From assembly GCA_001792895.1 (NCBI GenBank), contig MARA01000067.1, forward strand, positions 62,001 through 126,000: a stretch of DNA of 64,000 bases, written 5' to 3'. The notes beneath the pieces were generated by a model that saw nothing but the letters and a program-made list of their open reading frames with translations, did not search any database and was not told the origin of the DNA. A program made the position numbers and the translations under genes. Numbering within the stretch: the first letter of the stretch is position 1; each line of letters begins with the position of its first letter. This stretch comes from Lentinus brumalis. Taxonomy: Eukaryota > Basidiomycota > Agaricomycetes > Polyporales > Polyporaceae. Below, piece by piece: positions 1-12,969 of this stretch.

Positions 1-658
1 CCAGCATGCTCCGCGGTGGTAACTGCAGGCGGCAGGGCGTCAAGACACATGTATGACAACCAGTCTTACACATTCGGTGGTGACGGCGGCAGCATCGATT
101 TGAGTGTGCCCTTAGTACATTTCATTCATAGAATCACTTGATGATGGTAGCTTCGGACCGAATTCGACTCGGACCGCACTACTGCCGCAGTAAGTCGGAA
201 GCTGATATTACTTACAGCGTCGTCATCAGCATTTCCGCTGCAACGGGTAATATTCTCGCCCCAGAGACATGCAAGATCACGAGCAGTACAGAGTTCCAAG
301 CAGTAATCAGTCTCGGGGAGGCAATCCAAGGCAGAGAACGTTTCAGGAAAAGGGTCGGGACGCTCCGGAAGCGACCTGAGGCCTGAGTGACTGGCGAGAC
401 TTGCAAGTTCGCTGTGCAACCAACTAGATGTAAGCTCTAGATGCCTAATTAGCGCTGAACGATAAGTACTTACTTAGCCTGCGACTGGGAAGTCCGAGCT
501 ACGCCGTCTGTTTCTCGGTCGTCTCGGTGCTGGGAGATACCCGGGAGATCTCTCCGAGTAAAGTTTGACTGAGGCAGCAAACAAATGGGACGCTCGGGGC
601 CGTAACAGCGAGTAGGCCGAGAGCCGACGATTCAAGATGATGGTGGGAGGAGAGAGAA
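1..658. other. No gene seen at the left edge
   Basis: All open frames here are short, overlap on both strands and show no recognisable motif. The stretch probably holds 3' flanking sequence of an off-window gene and intergenic DNA. Confidence 0.5.
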
Positions 659-716
659 GGACGTTGTTTGTGCGTGTTAGGATCCAAAGCCTCCGCCTTC
701 CATATCCGGAACATGG
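659..716 (+). repeat. Left arm of a ~60-bp inverted repeat
   Basis: Read on the plus strand, this stretch matches the reverse complement of 3184-3248, with a shared core GTTAGGATCCAAAGCC and a second block TTCCATATC close by, broken only by small indels and a few substitutions. The arms lie about 2.5 kb apart and enclose the minus-strand gene at 1050-3068. No target duplication is evident, so this may be a dispersed repeat rather than the end of an element. Confidence 0.7.
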
Positions 717-1049
717 CCTACCGGTAGTCTTTGAAACCGAGGATACAGAAAAGCGGACAGGGGAGCACGAGCCCACCACGCAGAGCATGCCATGTTATAC
801 AATTGCAGCCACGCCCAAACAAACATATAACGTTACGCGAAAAACATACGGCGAAGTATACGATACAATCATGTGCCCGAACCCATGCGTGCGGAGTGAG
901 AAATGTACATGCAAATGCAGAAAATAGTGGCATGACGTGATGTGTTCGTGTGGGTGGCAAGTGCATGGAAGTAAGGGTAACGAATAGGCGAGGGACGCAT
1001 ATCTACTGTACCGTGAAAATAGTTGACTCTGCCAAACAGCTCGAGCACC

Positions 1050-3068
1050 TCACCGCCGGGCGACGCGCTTGCGCTGTGGTCCTTCCTCCTCTACGTCCAT
1101 CGCCTCGCCTTGCCCTGCGGACGGTGTGTTCTCGCCACGGTTGCTGCGTGTTCGCCGACGACTCGTGTCAGCGCCGTTCGCTGCAGCTTCCGAGCCCGGA
1201 TGCGACGCGTCTTCTCGGCGCCGCTTGAGCGTCATGGACGGTTCAGTGGGCGCCGGGTGCACCGTCACATCGGCAACGGCGGGTGCGTCGAACGTGGCGG
1301 AGGGTAGCGGAACTGGTGATATGTCCTTGGGGTTGATGGAGGGCATGAGCCGCGACTTGGACGCGCGTGATATCGACTGGAAGGGCGCGGACATGGGGCG
1401 GAGGGGGAGCACGGACGGTGTGGGTGACGCGAGAGCGGGAGGGGCATATGGTCGGGACGTGTCGAGCATAGATGGGGTATACGGAGTCGGAGGCGCCGTG
1501 ACCATCTGTCGAGAATAGATGTGAGCGAGATGTGAACAGAACATGGATGAGGCAAGTCGGATGGAGAGACATCAAAGTATACTGAACCGCCACGCAAGGC
1601 CCGCCACGGCAAGGGCGCGGTCTGCGACTGTCATGGCTCCAGGCTGCAGCGTGTGTGAAACTGCGCACGGGGAGAACTAGCGACGTGCTCACGTTCATCT
1701 CGCGCAGTCAAGCCCCGCTACGCTCAGGCTTAAGTCTCGCTCGCGCCACGAGAGGTGCTGAGCAAAAAGCTCATGGCGGTTACAGCTGCCAACGCCGACT
1801 GCGACGTATCGGTGCCACCGCGGCCGACCTCTCAGAACTTCTCATTGACTGGCGTAGAATCAAGTCTCGTTGCCGGACGGTTGAGGCGCGGAGAAACGAG
1901 GAAGGGAACAGACACCACCCCAAAACACAATCCGTGCCCGTCAGCGGCGGCCCAAGCGAGCAGCTTCTGAATCCGGCCATGGGGGCAAAGACATCGCGAA
2001 GAAGGGAATGGGCGCCACAAGGCCGAGCGTGACGGAACCCCACACCCGCCTATACCAGACTCACCAGACGCAATACGCATGATTCTGTCTCGTGCTCTGT
2101 CCCATTTTCCTTCCAATTTGGGACGAGGCAGGATCGCACCTATAACGTCTGGTTGGCGAGGCTAGTAAACTCAGCAACGTGGAAGAGCTACGGCCGGCCT
2201 GAGTTCAGAGTGTCTCGTCATCTGCGACCCAGCCGATGTCTTCCGGAGACGACCACAGGACAGAGGAGAGTGGCTTCTCTCGTCATGCTCTCCGACGTGC
2301 AAAGAAACCGACAGCGGACGATGGGAATGCAGGTGCACCCGACCGAATGTAGTAGTGGAAGTGGTGGATGGCAATGGGCAACGAAGGAGGCGATGGTATA
2401 TTCTCAGAAAGCAATGGAACGTACCTGTTCTCGTCTCGTCCCAGGAGAGGACGCTGGCGTCGGACTGGCAGGCTTCGGCTTCGGCGCGCTCGGACCAGCG
2501 ACGCCCTTCGTGACACGCTCCTCCTCCTCGTCCTCCTCCTCCTCGCGGGCTTTGATCGCCTCGAGCCGGGCTTCGATGTAGTCCATGATCCTGCCGATAG
2601 TGACTTCGCGGCTGGGATCGGCCTCTGTGGAGACGCCCTGCTGGATCATGTTGAGGAGGTCGTGGCATGCGGACGCGTAGCCTGCGTTATACGCGCGCTT
2701 GGATGCGGTCTTGGAGGAGCGGTAGAGCGTGGTGAGGCTCATCGCCGCAGCTGCATGGGGAAATTGGAGTGGTCAGCGTGGTAGTTCCATGCAGGTTCCA
2801 TGGCCGACGGAAAGGGAAAGGGGTGGTCGGCATGGCGTTCACTCGCTCAATCGACCACGGATGTACTGCAAATTGTGTGCAAGTCCGCCATGATCGCTCG
2901 GGGCGAGTTTGAGGACGACTCCGATGCTTGGTCGGCGTGGTGCGGGCGTTCGGGATAAGTATGAGATAGGACGACGAGCGTACCTCGGAAGTTGTCCGTG
3001 AGCTCCTTCTCTGCGTTGGCATATCTGGACGACGGCAGCGAAGTTGCGAGGTTGTTGAGAGACTCCAT
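1050..3068 (-). CDS. Nuclear protein resembling the HAPSTR1/C16orf72 (TCRP1-like) family
   Basis: Three exons: 3068-2984, 2750-2425 and 1505-1050; they sum to 867 nt, giving 288 aa in frame. The first junction joins a short N-terminal helix (SRYANAEKELTDNFR) to AAAMSLTTLYRSSK and the helical block KRAYNAGYASACHDLLNMIQ, followed by an acidic helix with a run of Glu. This arrangement matches what I recall of fungal C16orf72-like proteins, whose animal homologue HAPSTR1 works with the ubiquitin ligase HUWE1 in stress responses. The C-terminal exon is Pro/Ser-rich with basic clusters (KRRRED, RRRTRS) and the ending EAMDVEEEGPQRKRVARR, which suits a nuclear protein. The second intron would be 919 nt, unusually long here, so a small exon may be missing. 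Family assignment rests on pattern memory; coding status is more certain than function. Confidence 0.62.
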
Positions 3069-3183
3069 GTGTTGCGGGAGAAAGGACAGACTAGAGATGA
3101 CTTGCGGATGAGAACAGACCAGGCCTGCAGGCGCTTGTTGCGTCCGTGCATCCAGCCATCCATTATGTAAGCTGGCCCTTGCC

Positions 3184-3248
3184 CGAGCTGTTCCCGATAT
3201 GGAAGGGCGGCGGCTTTGGATCCTAACAGGTACAAACAACGCACGTTC
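3184..3248 (-). repeat. Right arm of the ~60-bp inverted repeat
   Basis: Reverse complement matches 659-716. It lies just upstream of the start codon at 3068, within the likely 5' region of the minus-strand gene, so it could also carry regulatory sites. Confidence 0.7.
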
Positions 3249-3353
3249 CCTTGTGACGAAGCTTTGACTCGCACCGGTCAATGCGTCGCTTTTCTTGGGG
3301 CTTTTCTATCGTCGTCGTTAGACTGGCTTTGTACTGTTTGATCTGTTGCACCC

Positions 3354-3360
3354 TATATAA
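3354..3360 (+). promoter_or_regulatory. Possible TATA box followed by a CT-rich leader
   Basis: TATATAA lies at this position, followed at about 3390-3432 by long pyrimidine runs typical of fungal core promoters and 5' leaders. The first convincing plus-strand start codon is at 4471, more than 1 kb away. Either there is an unrecognised transcript between them or the match is chance. Confidence 0.3.
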
Positions 3361-3439
3361 GGCGGACCGTCTCACCTGCATCTCGGAATTCTCTCTCTCC
3401 CCTCTGCCCTCTCCCCTCTCTCCCCCCTCCGACCGTACC

Positions 3440-4470
3440 CTCTGCTCGCGCTCCAGACTGCGCCGTCTCGGCACTACGGGCTCAGTCAATAATCACTAGT
3501 GTCTTTTTCGGTCTAAGGCTTTGCTGTTGGCTCTGATGACACAGGCTGCTGGGCGACTTATGATGCAGCGTGGACAGTGCGCAGATGCGGCGCCGTCAAG
3601 ATCTTCCAGGTCTGAGCCTCTTTCTGCTACGTCACGGGCGGACGGCGGGCGTGATCACGCTCTGCGCTGCCATGGAGGTCGCCGTGACCCTTCTCTGCCC
3701 CACATGCGTGGCTCTCCGCCGGAGTCTCCGCCGTGACTCTTCGTGGAGAGGTTTCCTATGAAACGTCCTCAACACGTCTCTTCTGGTACGAAATCCATTG
3801 GAACCTCCAACTTCAAGAGACATGACACAAGGCTATACGTTAACTCTTCGTCTCGCGTACTGTGGTATACGGACTGACTGTGGCATACATCTGCGACGAA
3901 GGGCCTTATTGCTTCCGGCTCTGGTTAACTTCGGCGTCACAGCCAGCCACCGGAAGTACCCGTTCGACAATTGAAGGAGTGGCACAACACGTTCTTGCCA
4001 CGTTCCATCTATGCACCATTGACCTCCCACATAGGCGATAACGGAGCCAAAGGGCGACTATCTTTGTTTACTTTGATCCGCCTTCGACGCACTAGGCTTG
4101 GTTCTTCAAACTCGCCCCGGGGACCTATGCGCAATGCACTCGTCGCTTGCCTTTCTAGCTGCGCTCGCCTAGTCTTTCTGCCCGCCTTTGACGCCGCCCT
4201 TTGTATGCGCCTTGCCCGATATGGAGGCCGCCCCGTTGGCCTGCACCGCGCTGCGGCTTGCGCGCGGTGCTCAGCTTACGTTGTCCATCCTTTGGACTTA
4301 TGGCTTTCTTTCCCTTGGGAGCTGTTGGCCGACGCATCGCGCTTTGTCGCGCCCTCAGTACATATCCGCCGCAAATGCGCCCTCGGTCTGCACCTCGTCT
4401 TCTCTCGCGCACTCGCGCACCCGCCCTCCTCTCCGCTCCGACTCCTGGTTAAGACGCACCGCTGGTCGAC
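3440..4470. other. Intergenic, no supported gene
   Basis: Several overlapping open frames exist on both strands (for example a plus-strand frame 3971-4666), but they are low in coding character and the longest overlaps the real exon at 4471 in a different frame. It probably holds the promoter and 5' leader of the gene starting at 4471. Confidence 0.4.
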
Positions 4471-5090
4471 ATGTTGGTCCCCCAGGCTATCTACACCTCC
4501 GACGCGGACGCGCTGGGCGCGTTCCAGGTTTCGGAGAGCCTGGGGTCCTTCGGCACGAAGGACTTCGCAGGGCGGCCCCTGCCTATGGGCGAGCTGCTCC
4601 GCGCGAGCCCCGCCGCGCTCTCGGGGCGCTTTGCCCGCGCCAACGACATGTCCATCACGAAGCTGATCACGGCCGGGAGCGTGCGTTTGAGAATCTCGGT
4701 GCGTCTCTCGTCGTGGATAGGTGCCAGGGTGGTTGAGGTTAAACTGTGGTGGTTGCAGTGGCCGGGCTACGCGGACTGGACGGCCGATATTCACGCCGGC
4801 CCCATCAGTTCGATGGCGATTCAGGTCGCGGCCGTCTTCAAACATTTCCTCACGGTAAGCCACACATGCCTCCCATCCGCATCGTACGCGATGGTTTGAC
4901 CTGCGCGCGCGGACAGGTCTCGGCAGCCTACAAGCGGACTGGCGGGATTCCGGACTGGAATATCCAGGCCAAGCGCTTTACGATTGACGACTTTGCGCTC
5001 GCCTCGATCGTCCATCTCGGTGGGGACGTATTCTCCGCCGAGATCGAGCACGTCTCGCGCGCCGGCGCTCCGCCTCGCGGCCGCTTCTAG
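4471..5090 (+). CDS. Conserved-looking small protein of unknown function
   Basis: Three exons, 4471-4680, 4759-4854 and 4917-5090, encode about 159 aa. The 78-nt first intron (GTGCGT...TTGCAG) is a multiple of three and free of stops, so a naive reading frame runs through it; the second (62 nt, GTAAGC...GACAG) changes frame. The joined protein contains DWTADIHAGPISSMAIQVAA and ends with FTIDDFALASIVHLGGD. No signal peptide, membrane segment or known catalytic motif is seen. I do not recognise the family. The consistent splicing and balanced composition argue that it is real. It reads toward PMS1, about 715 bp upstream of it, on the same strand. Confidence 0.6.
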
Positions 5091-5805
5091 TTCTGCGCCC
5101 CCAACCCCAGGATGAAGAGCACCTTCTCTCGCTGAGCCTAAGACTCGAGCGACGTTATTGCGCGCGTCGCGTCGGCCGCGCGCCCCCGTTATAACTTATT
5201 CTTATTCGACCTCCCGCCGTCAAGCCACACGGTTCGACGTCACATTATCGTATCGTATCGGACCCTCCCTAATCCTCACGAGCCCTGTGTCTCATGCCCA
5301 CCCATAATGTACCCTATCCTGCATCGCCTAGTAGCCTCGGACACAGGGCTGGACGCCCGTTATCGTACTTCCTCGCACTTGTATAATCACCATCTGTATC
5401 GCTAGTCATCTCACTTCGACCGTCTTGTACCCCACTATATCCCTACCGTATCGCAACATACTGTCTGACATCCTCTGCAACCTTTCGGTGTGATTGCGGA
5501 CCCAAGGCCGCGGCTAAGCGCTGAGCTTCGGCGCGAGCGTCGCGACGCGACGCGTGACTGACGCGTGAGTCACTGGGTGACGGAGCGCGTTCTGCGTCAC
5601 GTCTGCGCGCTTCGTAGTTCGCGTGTTTCCCCCTGTACCACCACGGTCTCAATTCTGTGCTTGTCCTCCTGGTCTCCATGCTCTGACGAACTGCTGCTAC
5701 TTATTTACCGCTTAACTTCTGACCTGAAGATATACTCGGTTGTCCGGGATCGTCACGATATCACTACGACCTGGGCTTGGTTCATTATCCGCGACACGAA
5801 TCACG

Positions 5806-8800
5806 ATGACCACGGACCAAGGGGCGGCGGCCAGCACATCCCAGGCCGAGCCCTCAGGGATCAAGCCCCTCGATGCAGGCTCCGTGCACAAGATCTCGTC
5901 CGGCCAGGTGGTCGTCGACCTACAGACGGCTGTGAAGGAGCTCGTGGAGAACAGCTTGGACGCGGGCGCGACGAACATAGGTGTGTCATGCTCGAACCGT
6001 GTGGTAAGGGCGGAGGTGCTGACGGGGGAAAGAGGTGCGCTTTAGGGAGTATGGGCTGGAGTCGTTCGAGGTCGTGGATAATGGGAGCGGTATCCCGCCC
6101 GAGGACTATGATTCTATTGGTGAGTGTGTCATCTTGACATCCCGTCGTTGTCGCGTGCGGCGCAACGCGTTGCTCGCCGCTGCTTCTATCTACCCGCACG
6201 CTACCAGCAACGGCTCTGCTACGCTGTAGTGCTCATGGATAGAACTTTTGATTGATTGAATGTTCTCGGAGTCTGACTCGTCCTCCAGCACTGAAGCACC
6301 ACACGTCCAAACTCTCCTCGTACACCGATCTCGAGTCGGTAGCTACGTTCGGGTTCCGCGGGGAAGCATTGTCCTCCCTCTGCGCCCTCGCGGAGTCCGT
6401 GTCTGTTGCGACTGCTACTGCAGCAGAGGCTCCGGTGGGGACGGTCATCGAGTTCGAGCGGACGGGGAAGGCCAAGGAGAAGAAGGGAAAGGCCGCTCGA
6501 CAGGTGCGCCACCTTCATACTGCGCTGACCCAGCGTACTGACGTTGGCCCTGCTTGTCGTCAGCGCGGGACGACCGTGACCGTGTCTGGGCTGTTCAAGC
6601 CGCTCCCGGTTCGGCGCAAGGAGCTGGAGCGGAACGCGAAGCGCGAGTTTGGCAAGGCGCTCTCGCTCCTCCACGCATACGCCCTCGTTCCGTGTGCGAA
6701 GGAGAACAAGGGCGTCCGCTTGAGTGTGACGAACCAGACAGCTGGAGGGTGCGCAAAGTCGTTCTTTTCCAACTATCTGTTCCTGAGTTCGTCGTCTGCA
6801 GGAAGAAGACTGTTCAATTACGCACGGATGGTACCCCTTCGACACGCGCATCCGTCTCTGCGGTATGGGGCCCGAAGGCGCTGGAGAACCTCGTCGAGCT
6901 TGATCTGTGCTTCGCGGTGGAAGTCGAGGCTGCGGTCCTCCGGCGGCTAGGGAAGGCCCAGGACGACGAGTAAGACGTTGCTTGCTCGGGTCTTTCTGTA
7001 TCGCTTACCATCCGTGATATTCCAGGAACGCCAATGAGGTCAGGGTGCGAGGGCTGATCTCAAAGTTCGCTGTTGGTTGTGGACGCAACGGCACCGACCG
7101 CCAGTTTTTCTTTGTCAACGGCCGACCGTGTTCGCCTTCGAAGGTGCGGGTCGCTGATTATTTCGCGTTACGCTAGACTGAGATGGCGTATTTTACAGGT
7201 GCAGAAGGCGTTCAACGAGGTGTATCGCTCCTTCAACGCCACGCAATCGCCGTTCATCATCGCCGACTTTATCCTTCCTACGAGTACGTATCAACGCTCT
7301 CGTATAGAACGGGAGCTCACATCGTGTGCTAGACTCGTGCGACATTAACGTCAGCCCGGACAAGCGTACGATCCTCCTCCACAGCGAGGGCAACCTCGTA
7401 CAGGCGCTCAGAGTCCGTGCATGTCCCTAAAGCGACAGGCATCGTGAACTAACCACCCTCGTTCCTCCTCTAGACCGCGCTCGAACAGAAGTACGCTCCA
7501 TCGAGGTCGACTTACGACATCAATGCTTCTCAAGCGCCGCGCAGGACAGACTCGGCCGCGTCTGCTACGCAGCCTCGTGGCTTACCTACTCAAACGGGGA
7601 CACATAAGGACCCACTCTTCCTGCCGGATGAGCTTGGCGATGACGCGAGTCCCGCGACCTCCCAGCCGCCGGACTCTCCTATCGAACCGTCCACGGTCGC
7701 TACTCCGGTTGAGACTGATGTGCCGACCTTCGGTGAGGCAACCCTACTTTCCGAGCCGTCATCCAGCGCCCCACTCCCGTCACAGGAACACGATCGGGAA
7801 GGAGAAGAGGCAGTCGAAGAGACTGACGTTGATAGAGCTGAGGAAGGGCGAAGTCTTCGTCTCTTCGAGGCAGGCGTGGACGTAGACATGGACGTCGACG
7901 TCGCAGGCGCAGACGGTGACGCCAGCGCCATGGCTCGGGAAAACGCTAACCCTAATCTTGTGGGTGTCCGTTTGACCAGTCCTGCTGGGCCCGCGCGGCT
8001 TGAAGATGGGGATAGGGTTGCCTCGCCCGTGCAGGAGGCACCGATGTCCCCTACGGTCACCCAGATGAGCAACAACAGACTTATCAGGCGGTTCTCGCCT
8101 GCACGGCTTGACGGCGATGAGGACGAGGACGACTCTCCCGCGGACGAGCCCATCCTGTCGCTTAGGCCTCCGGTTCGGCCCGTCGGCCGTGCTTCGTCGC
8201 AGCCCTCGAAGAGCAGGAGTGAGCAGATGGTCCTGAGCACGTCAGGTGCATCCTGGAGCCTGCGACGGCCGGCTGACGAGGCCCCCGGGGAGCGCCCGAG
8301 GAAGAAGTCTAAGCTCGACGCGACGTGCGGGCGTCGGGGCGCACAGCAGGGCATGCGGGAGCTGTTGCGGGGCTTCGCGAGGACCGGGAGTCAGGTGGAG
8401 GAAGTTGAGATGGACGTCGACGAGGAAGGCGGGGAAGGTGGGGACGCGGGTGCAAACGAGGAAGACGAGCAGCGTATCGTCTCCCGTGGAGAAGACAGGG
8501 AAGACATGGAAGACGAGCAGGAACCTGTCTCCACCGGGGAAGACAGCGAAGGCGAGCCAGAGCCGCAGGAGATGGTATCCGGCGTCGTCGGGGTCGAAGA
8601 TGATGAGTCTATGGACGCTCGCATGGACGAGCATGAGTCTCCTGTGCGACAGGTCATCGATATCACCCGGGGAGACGGTCTGGACGTGCCTGAGCCCGTG
8701 ACGACTCGGAGCGACCTCGGGACTTCTCTATCGGTGCGACGACCAACGAGGAAATCGTCCGCACGGCAGATGGAGAGTCTGTTTCGGTGGCCTTTGACTT

Positions 8801-9867
8801 GTCTCGTGTCGTTGCGTGCTGGGACAGGCTGCGAATTCGCCTTGCGGACGCTGTACGTGAGCGCGAGGAGAGGGATCGCGTCGCAGAGGACAAGAAGGGA
8901 ACGCTTGACTCCGCTGGAGTTGGGAACACCACGGATGACGACGAGGCCGTTGAGACCCTGTCGCGTGTCATCGACAAGGACGACTTCACACACATGGAGA
9001 TTGTTGGGCAGTTCAATCTGGGGTTCATCATCGTACGGCGGCGGAAATCCTCCAAGGGCGACTCTTCTGGCGCGGACATGGACGACCTGTTCATCGTCGA
9101 CCAGCATGCGGCGGACGAGAAGTACAACTTTGAGACGCTACAGCGCACGACCAAGATTGACTCGCAGAAGCTATTCCGGTATGACACTTCCCCTCAGCGC
9201 CGTAGTCGAGCTTACAGTCTTGCACAGCCCCCAAATACTGGAGCTCGCGGCTGCGGACGAAATAGTCGCGCTCGAGAACGTCGATGTTCTCAGACAGAAT
9301 GGCTTCGAGCTCGATGTCTCCGAAGACCGTGCGCCCGGCCAGCGCATGCAGTTGACTGCGCAACCGATTAGTAAGAGCACCGTCTTCGACATGAAAGGTC
9401 TGCCCAAACCTTCCACTCGCGTGCCTGCTCCGCGATACTGAAAGAAGCCCACGCAGATCTCGAGGAGCTTCTGCATCTCATGCAGGATCGCCCCGCTGGA
9501 CAAATGGTGCGATGCTCCAAGGCCCGCGCTATGTTCGCCATGCGTGCGTGCAGGAAGAGTATCATGATTGGCACTCCCCTCAACCGGCGGCAGATGACGT
9601 CGGTACGTTCCTTCGTTGTGGCTCGTATCCTGGCAGCAGACGTGCGGGAGGAGCAAGTGCTGACTTTATTGCGGGTCCGGCCGCGTCTTCCAGGTGGTGC
9701 AGCACATGGGCACGATGGACCAGCCATGGCACTGCCCCCACGGGCGACCTACCATGCGCCATCTGTCAGATATCGTGGGTGTTGGGTGGGACCCTCGGCG
9801 TGGGCCTGTCAAGAGCCACATCGATTGGGCCGCGTTCGCCCGCGCAGGGGCTGCTTCTGCGGGGTAA
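5806..9867 (+). CDS. PMS1: DNA mismatch repair endonuclease PMS1 (MutL alpha subunit)
   Basis: Thirteen exons: 5806-5980, 6033-6119, 6289-6503, 6564-6748, 6802-6969, 7026-7143, 7199-7283, 7333-7412, 7474-8643, 8712-9178, 9228-9397, 9457-9602, 9694-9867; total 3240 nt, 1079 aa, in frame. The N-terminal GHKL ATPase shows [12 protein letters not shown] (about residue 46), DNGSGI (about 72) and GFRGEAL (about 110). A long acidic, disordered linker fills most of exon 9. The C-terminal domain has the metal-binding endonuclease motif [12 protein letters not shown] (about 889), ACRKSIMIG (about 1003) and CPHGRPT (about 1036), so the nuclease looks active. In yeast and animals this protein pairs with MLH1 and nicks the new strand after MutS recognition. 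The intron ending at 8711 is the least certain: donor 8644 or 8653 both keep frame. Confidence 0.95.
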
Positions 9868-12800
9868 GGAGTTAGCGGACCGCACCGATCTCGTAAGGCG
9901 TATATCTCCCTCTGTATTGCTCTATCTTGGTTTCAATTGCCCCTTGGCTCACTTCGCTCAGGGTTGCCCGGCTTCCGACAGGCTCCGACGGGCAATCGCG
10001 ACGCGTTACGGCACGATCTACGGAACCGTGCTTGGTATACCACGTCCGTCCAATAGAACGGACTCCGCCGTGTGGCACGCTAGAATAAGATCGATAAGGT
10101 CTCGATAAATAATTCTCTCAGCTCGTGCGGGCTTCGGAAGATCACCCAGATGCACTCAATTGGCTTGTACGCCCTTACATGCTTCGCGGCTATGTGAGCC
10201 AGTCTTAACCTGGAAAGGCAACCAAGAAACTCGATGAGGAAATAAATGGATTTCGGATATCTCTACGCGCGACATACGGCAGATCTCATTCAGTGGACAA
10301 ACATCAGCCCAATGCTCCCCAACAACCCGAGCTTCTTGGTATATCTTGGCTAAGTCCAATGGAGTCCACGTTTCCCGGGTTCGTGTGTATCTCGGATTTT
10401 GTGGGGCAGCCAAGCGTAACCATCCTTCGGCCAAGGGTGAGAGGTCCTTGGCTGGTGCCCGAAATACGAGCCAACAGTGAGGGGTTGCGTCCCAGGTACC
10501 GCACGTATCATCTTCGAAGAGCGAAGAAGATACTTAGGAACGTCGGTGCAGCTCACTATCAGTAGTCGCGCAGGCCTCTGGCACCCGTGATGCGCCCCGG
10601 AGGTCCTGTCATTCAGTCACGAGCGAAACGAGAAGTACATATCCTATGTGAACGGCGCGGCCACATTATTCGTAACACCGGAGCGGACGATATAAAGCGT
10701 CGATGTGGTAAGTATACCTGCGGTGCGATTGGGAACGGATGGACGTACGTATCTCAGGGAAGAAGAATGGCTTTCCAGTCGGCGGTGCTGATGCTAGATC
10801 CGGAATCGCTTCCAAGATGTTTTCTACTTCCCTAGGATCTGATGCCTAGTCCACGACCGTGGTACGTGTGTCATGAGTATGTCCTCCGAGATTCGCGGAT
10901 ATTCCGAGGGACGCACTCGAAGAGATCCCCGTTCGTGTATTCAAGATGAGGGACATCTGCAGAGAATAGTACGACACAGTCAGCTGCTTCGAGGTTTTTT
11001 ACAGGGCGGAGGACGAACTATGAAGGGAATCGAACGAGCACCCATGACCTGGCATATCAAGGACGCAGCTGTCGTCTTCGTGTCAAGCTTGAGCAGGCAA
11101 CTCCTCGTGACAGTTCGTAAGAAGCCTGCTACACAACAAAGGGACCGTGGCGGCCCGCATATTGCCTGCCTGGCGGTCGATACGCTTGTCGTGCATGGGT
11201 CGGAGGAAAGGTCTGGACCTGGTTTACTTACGCAGAGATTCATCTGGCCGGAATTGACGTACCGAGCGGGCCATAGGGCACTGTTTCAATGGTCGCTGCT
11301 GCGGAGCAGGAGTCGCCAGGTCCTCCTGTAAGGGAATTGTCACCCAGCACGACGGGCGTTATTCAAGGAGGAGAGAGACGGTTGGCTGAGACTTAGCGGT
11401 TCTCTCACGCTGCTGCGACCGTGGGCAGCGAGAAAAGAGCGGGATTAGTAAGTCGTCATGTGGCAGGATGAGAAGACGCACCTTTCGATGCGAACATGTA
11501 CGGTTCACCAGGGGGGCCGTCCCACACACGAATCGAATTGTGAACATTCTGTCCGTCGACCAGCGGGAAGAGATTCTACGAAACGTGGAAACCTGTGTGA
11601 TGTATCTGACCATTCATCCGGGATGCTAAGTAGTGCTCAATCAGTCTCGAGCGTTGCGGTAGAGCGACAAGGAAAGACCGACTTATTCGTGCAGGGCTCC
11701 GGGTGCGACCGGTCCCCATCAATGATGTGGCGTGGTTGTGCTGGTCTCGGGACTGCTCCGATGCACTGGGGTTAAGCACGTCCGCCTCTGGGGTGTCCGG
11801 CTGACCGATTGCAGCGGTATGATGAAGATAGACGAAGACAGAGTATCCAGCGCAAAAGCGGATCGATCGCCACATAGAAGTTGTGTGCGCAAATGTTGGC
11901 GTCTCAATTCCATGGTTATGAAGAGGGAAAGGTGTTGCTCGACATACTACTGTACGCTTCGACGAGAGCGGGAGACAAATCTGCTGGTCTTGCGGCGAAT
12001 GAATCGGCATCGCGTGCAGTACGGGCGGCGGCCACGTGGTATGAACGTTCGGCAGGTTGACGGAGCGCGGGAAGTGGCTCTTTCCGTTTCGACAGTCGTG
12101 GTCCTGGCATACAAGCTCACGCACCACATTTTACGCGCAGCAACCACCCTACTTTAGAGCTCTAGGGACGTCGAGAGAGTCGACCCGGGGTGAAGGCGAG
12201 AAAGTAGCCAACTGTGTGCTGTCGATCACCTACTCTCCAGATCCGGATGGGCCGAGCGAGGCACATCTGCGAAATCCCATCAACCCTCGCGAAAGAGAGC
12301 GGTGAGAGCGGTGGCCTCGCCGAACAAACTCTCACCTCGGTTGTTTTCCCGCAGGCTTCTCTCGCCATCTCCGCCCTTCCACCTGCGGACCAATGTCGGA
12401 GACCGGCCCTGAGAGGAAGTGGAGGCGACGCCTCGACTCTAAGATCGACCCGTTTCTTACCAACCCCGTCCCTCAGAACGCTCCTGGTGGCATACGAAGC
12501 ACCATCGAAGACTAAAACTCAATTACCCCAACATCTGCCGCGATGCTAGCAGCCGTTGACTCGACGTAGAAGCCTCGCAAGTTGCTGCCTTGGGCAACAC
12601 TTTCTCGATCATTGCTGTCATGGAGTGGGAAGGGGCGAAGGACTTCCGAGGAGCGAGCGATGACCCTCCGACCGGTCGTCAATGTTTGAGGTGAGTCTAC
12701 GGCTCAGCCAGTAGGACGGTGACCTCGTACCTCCGCAGCGCTGGTTCACGAAGGAGCTTGAACAGCAAGATCGCGCAGGAGCGTCGATGGCGGGGCTATA

Positions 12801-12969
12801 ATTATCCAGTGAGCACAATGCGAAGGGTCCGCATGCAGAAATATGTTTTCGACCTCGTACGATACCATTGTTGACGTTCAAGACGACCTATCGTACATGG
12901 ATCGGTCCCAGGAACCCTAAATAACCCCATAGCTTCTCATTGTTCAAGAGACAGACCGGTCACGATGCC
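9868..12969. other. 3.1-kb stretch without a supported gene
   Basis: GC content drops to near even and stops are frequent in all frames. The longest frame, 183 codons on the minus strand at 11576-12127, has no motif or splice-consistent neighbours. It may contain decayed mobile DNA and the 3' flank of both neighbouring genes, which converge on it. Confidence 0.45.

Noticed and set aside
11576..12127. 183-codon minus-strand frame in the low-GC gap
   Set aside because: No motif, no splice-consistent partners, and overlapping frames of similar length on the other strand.
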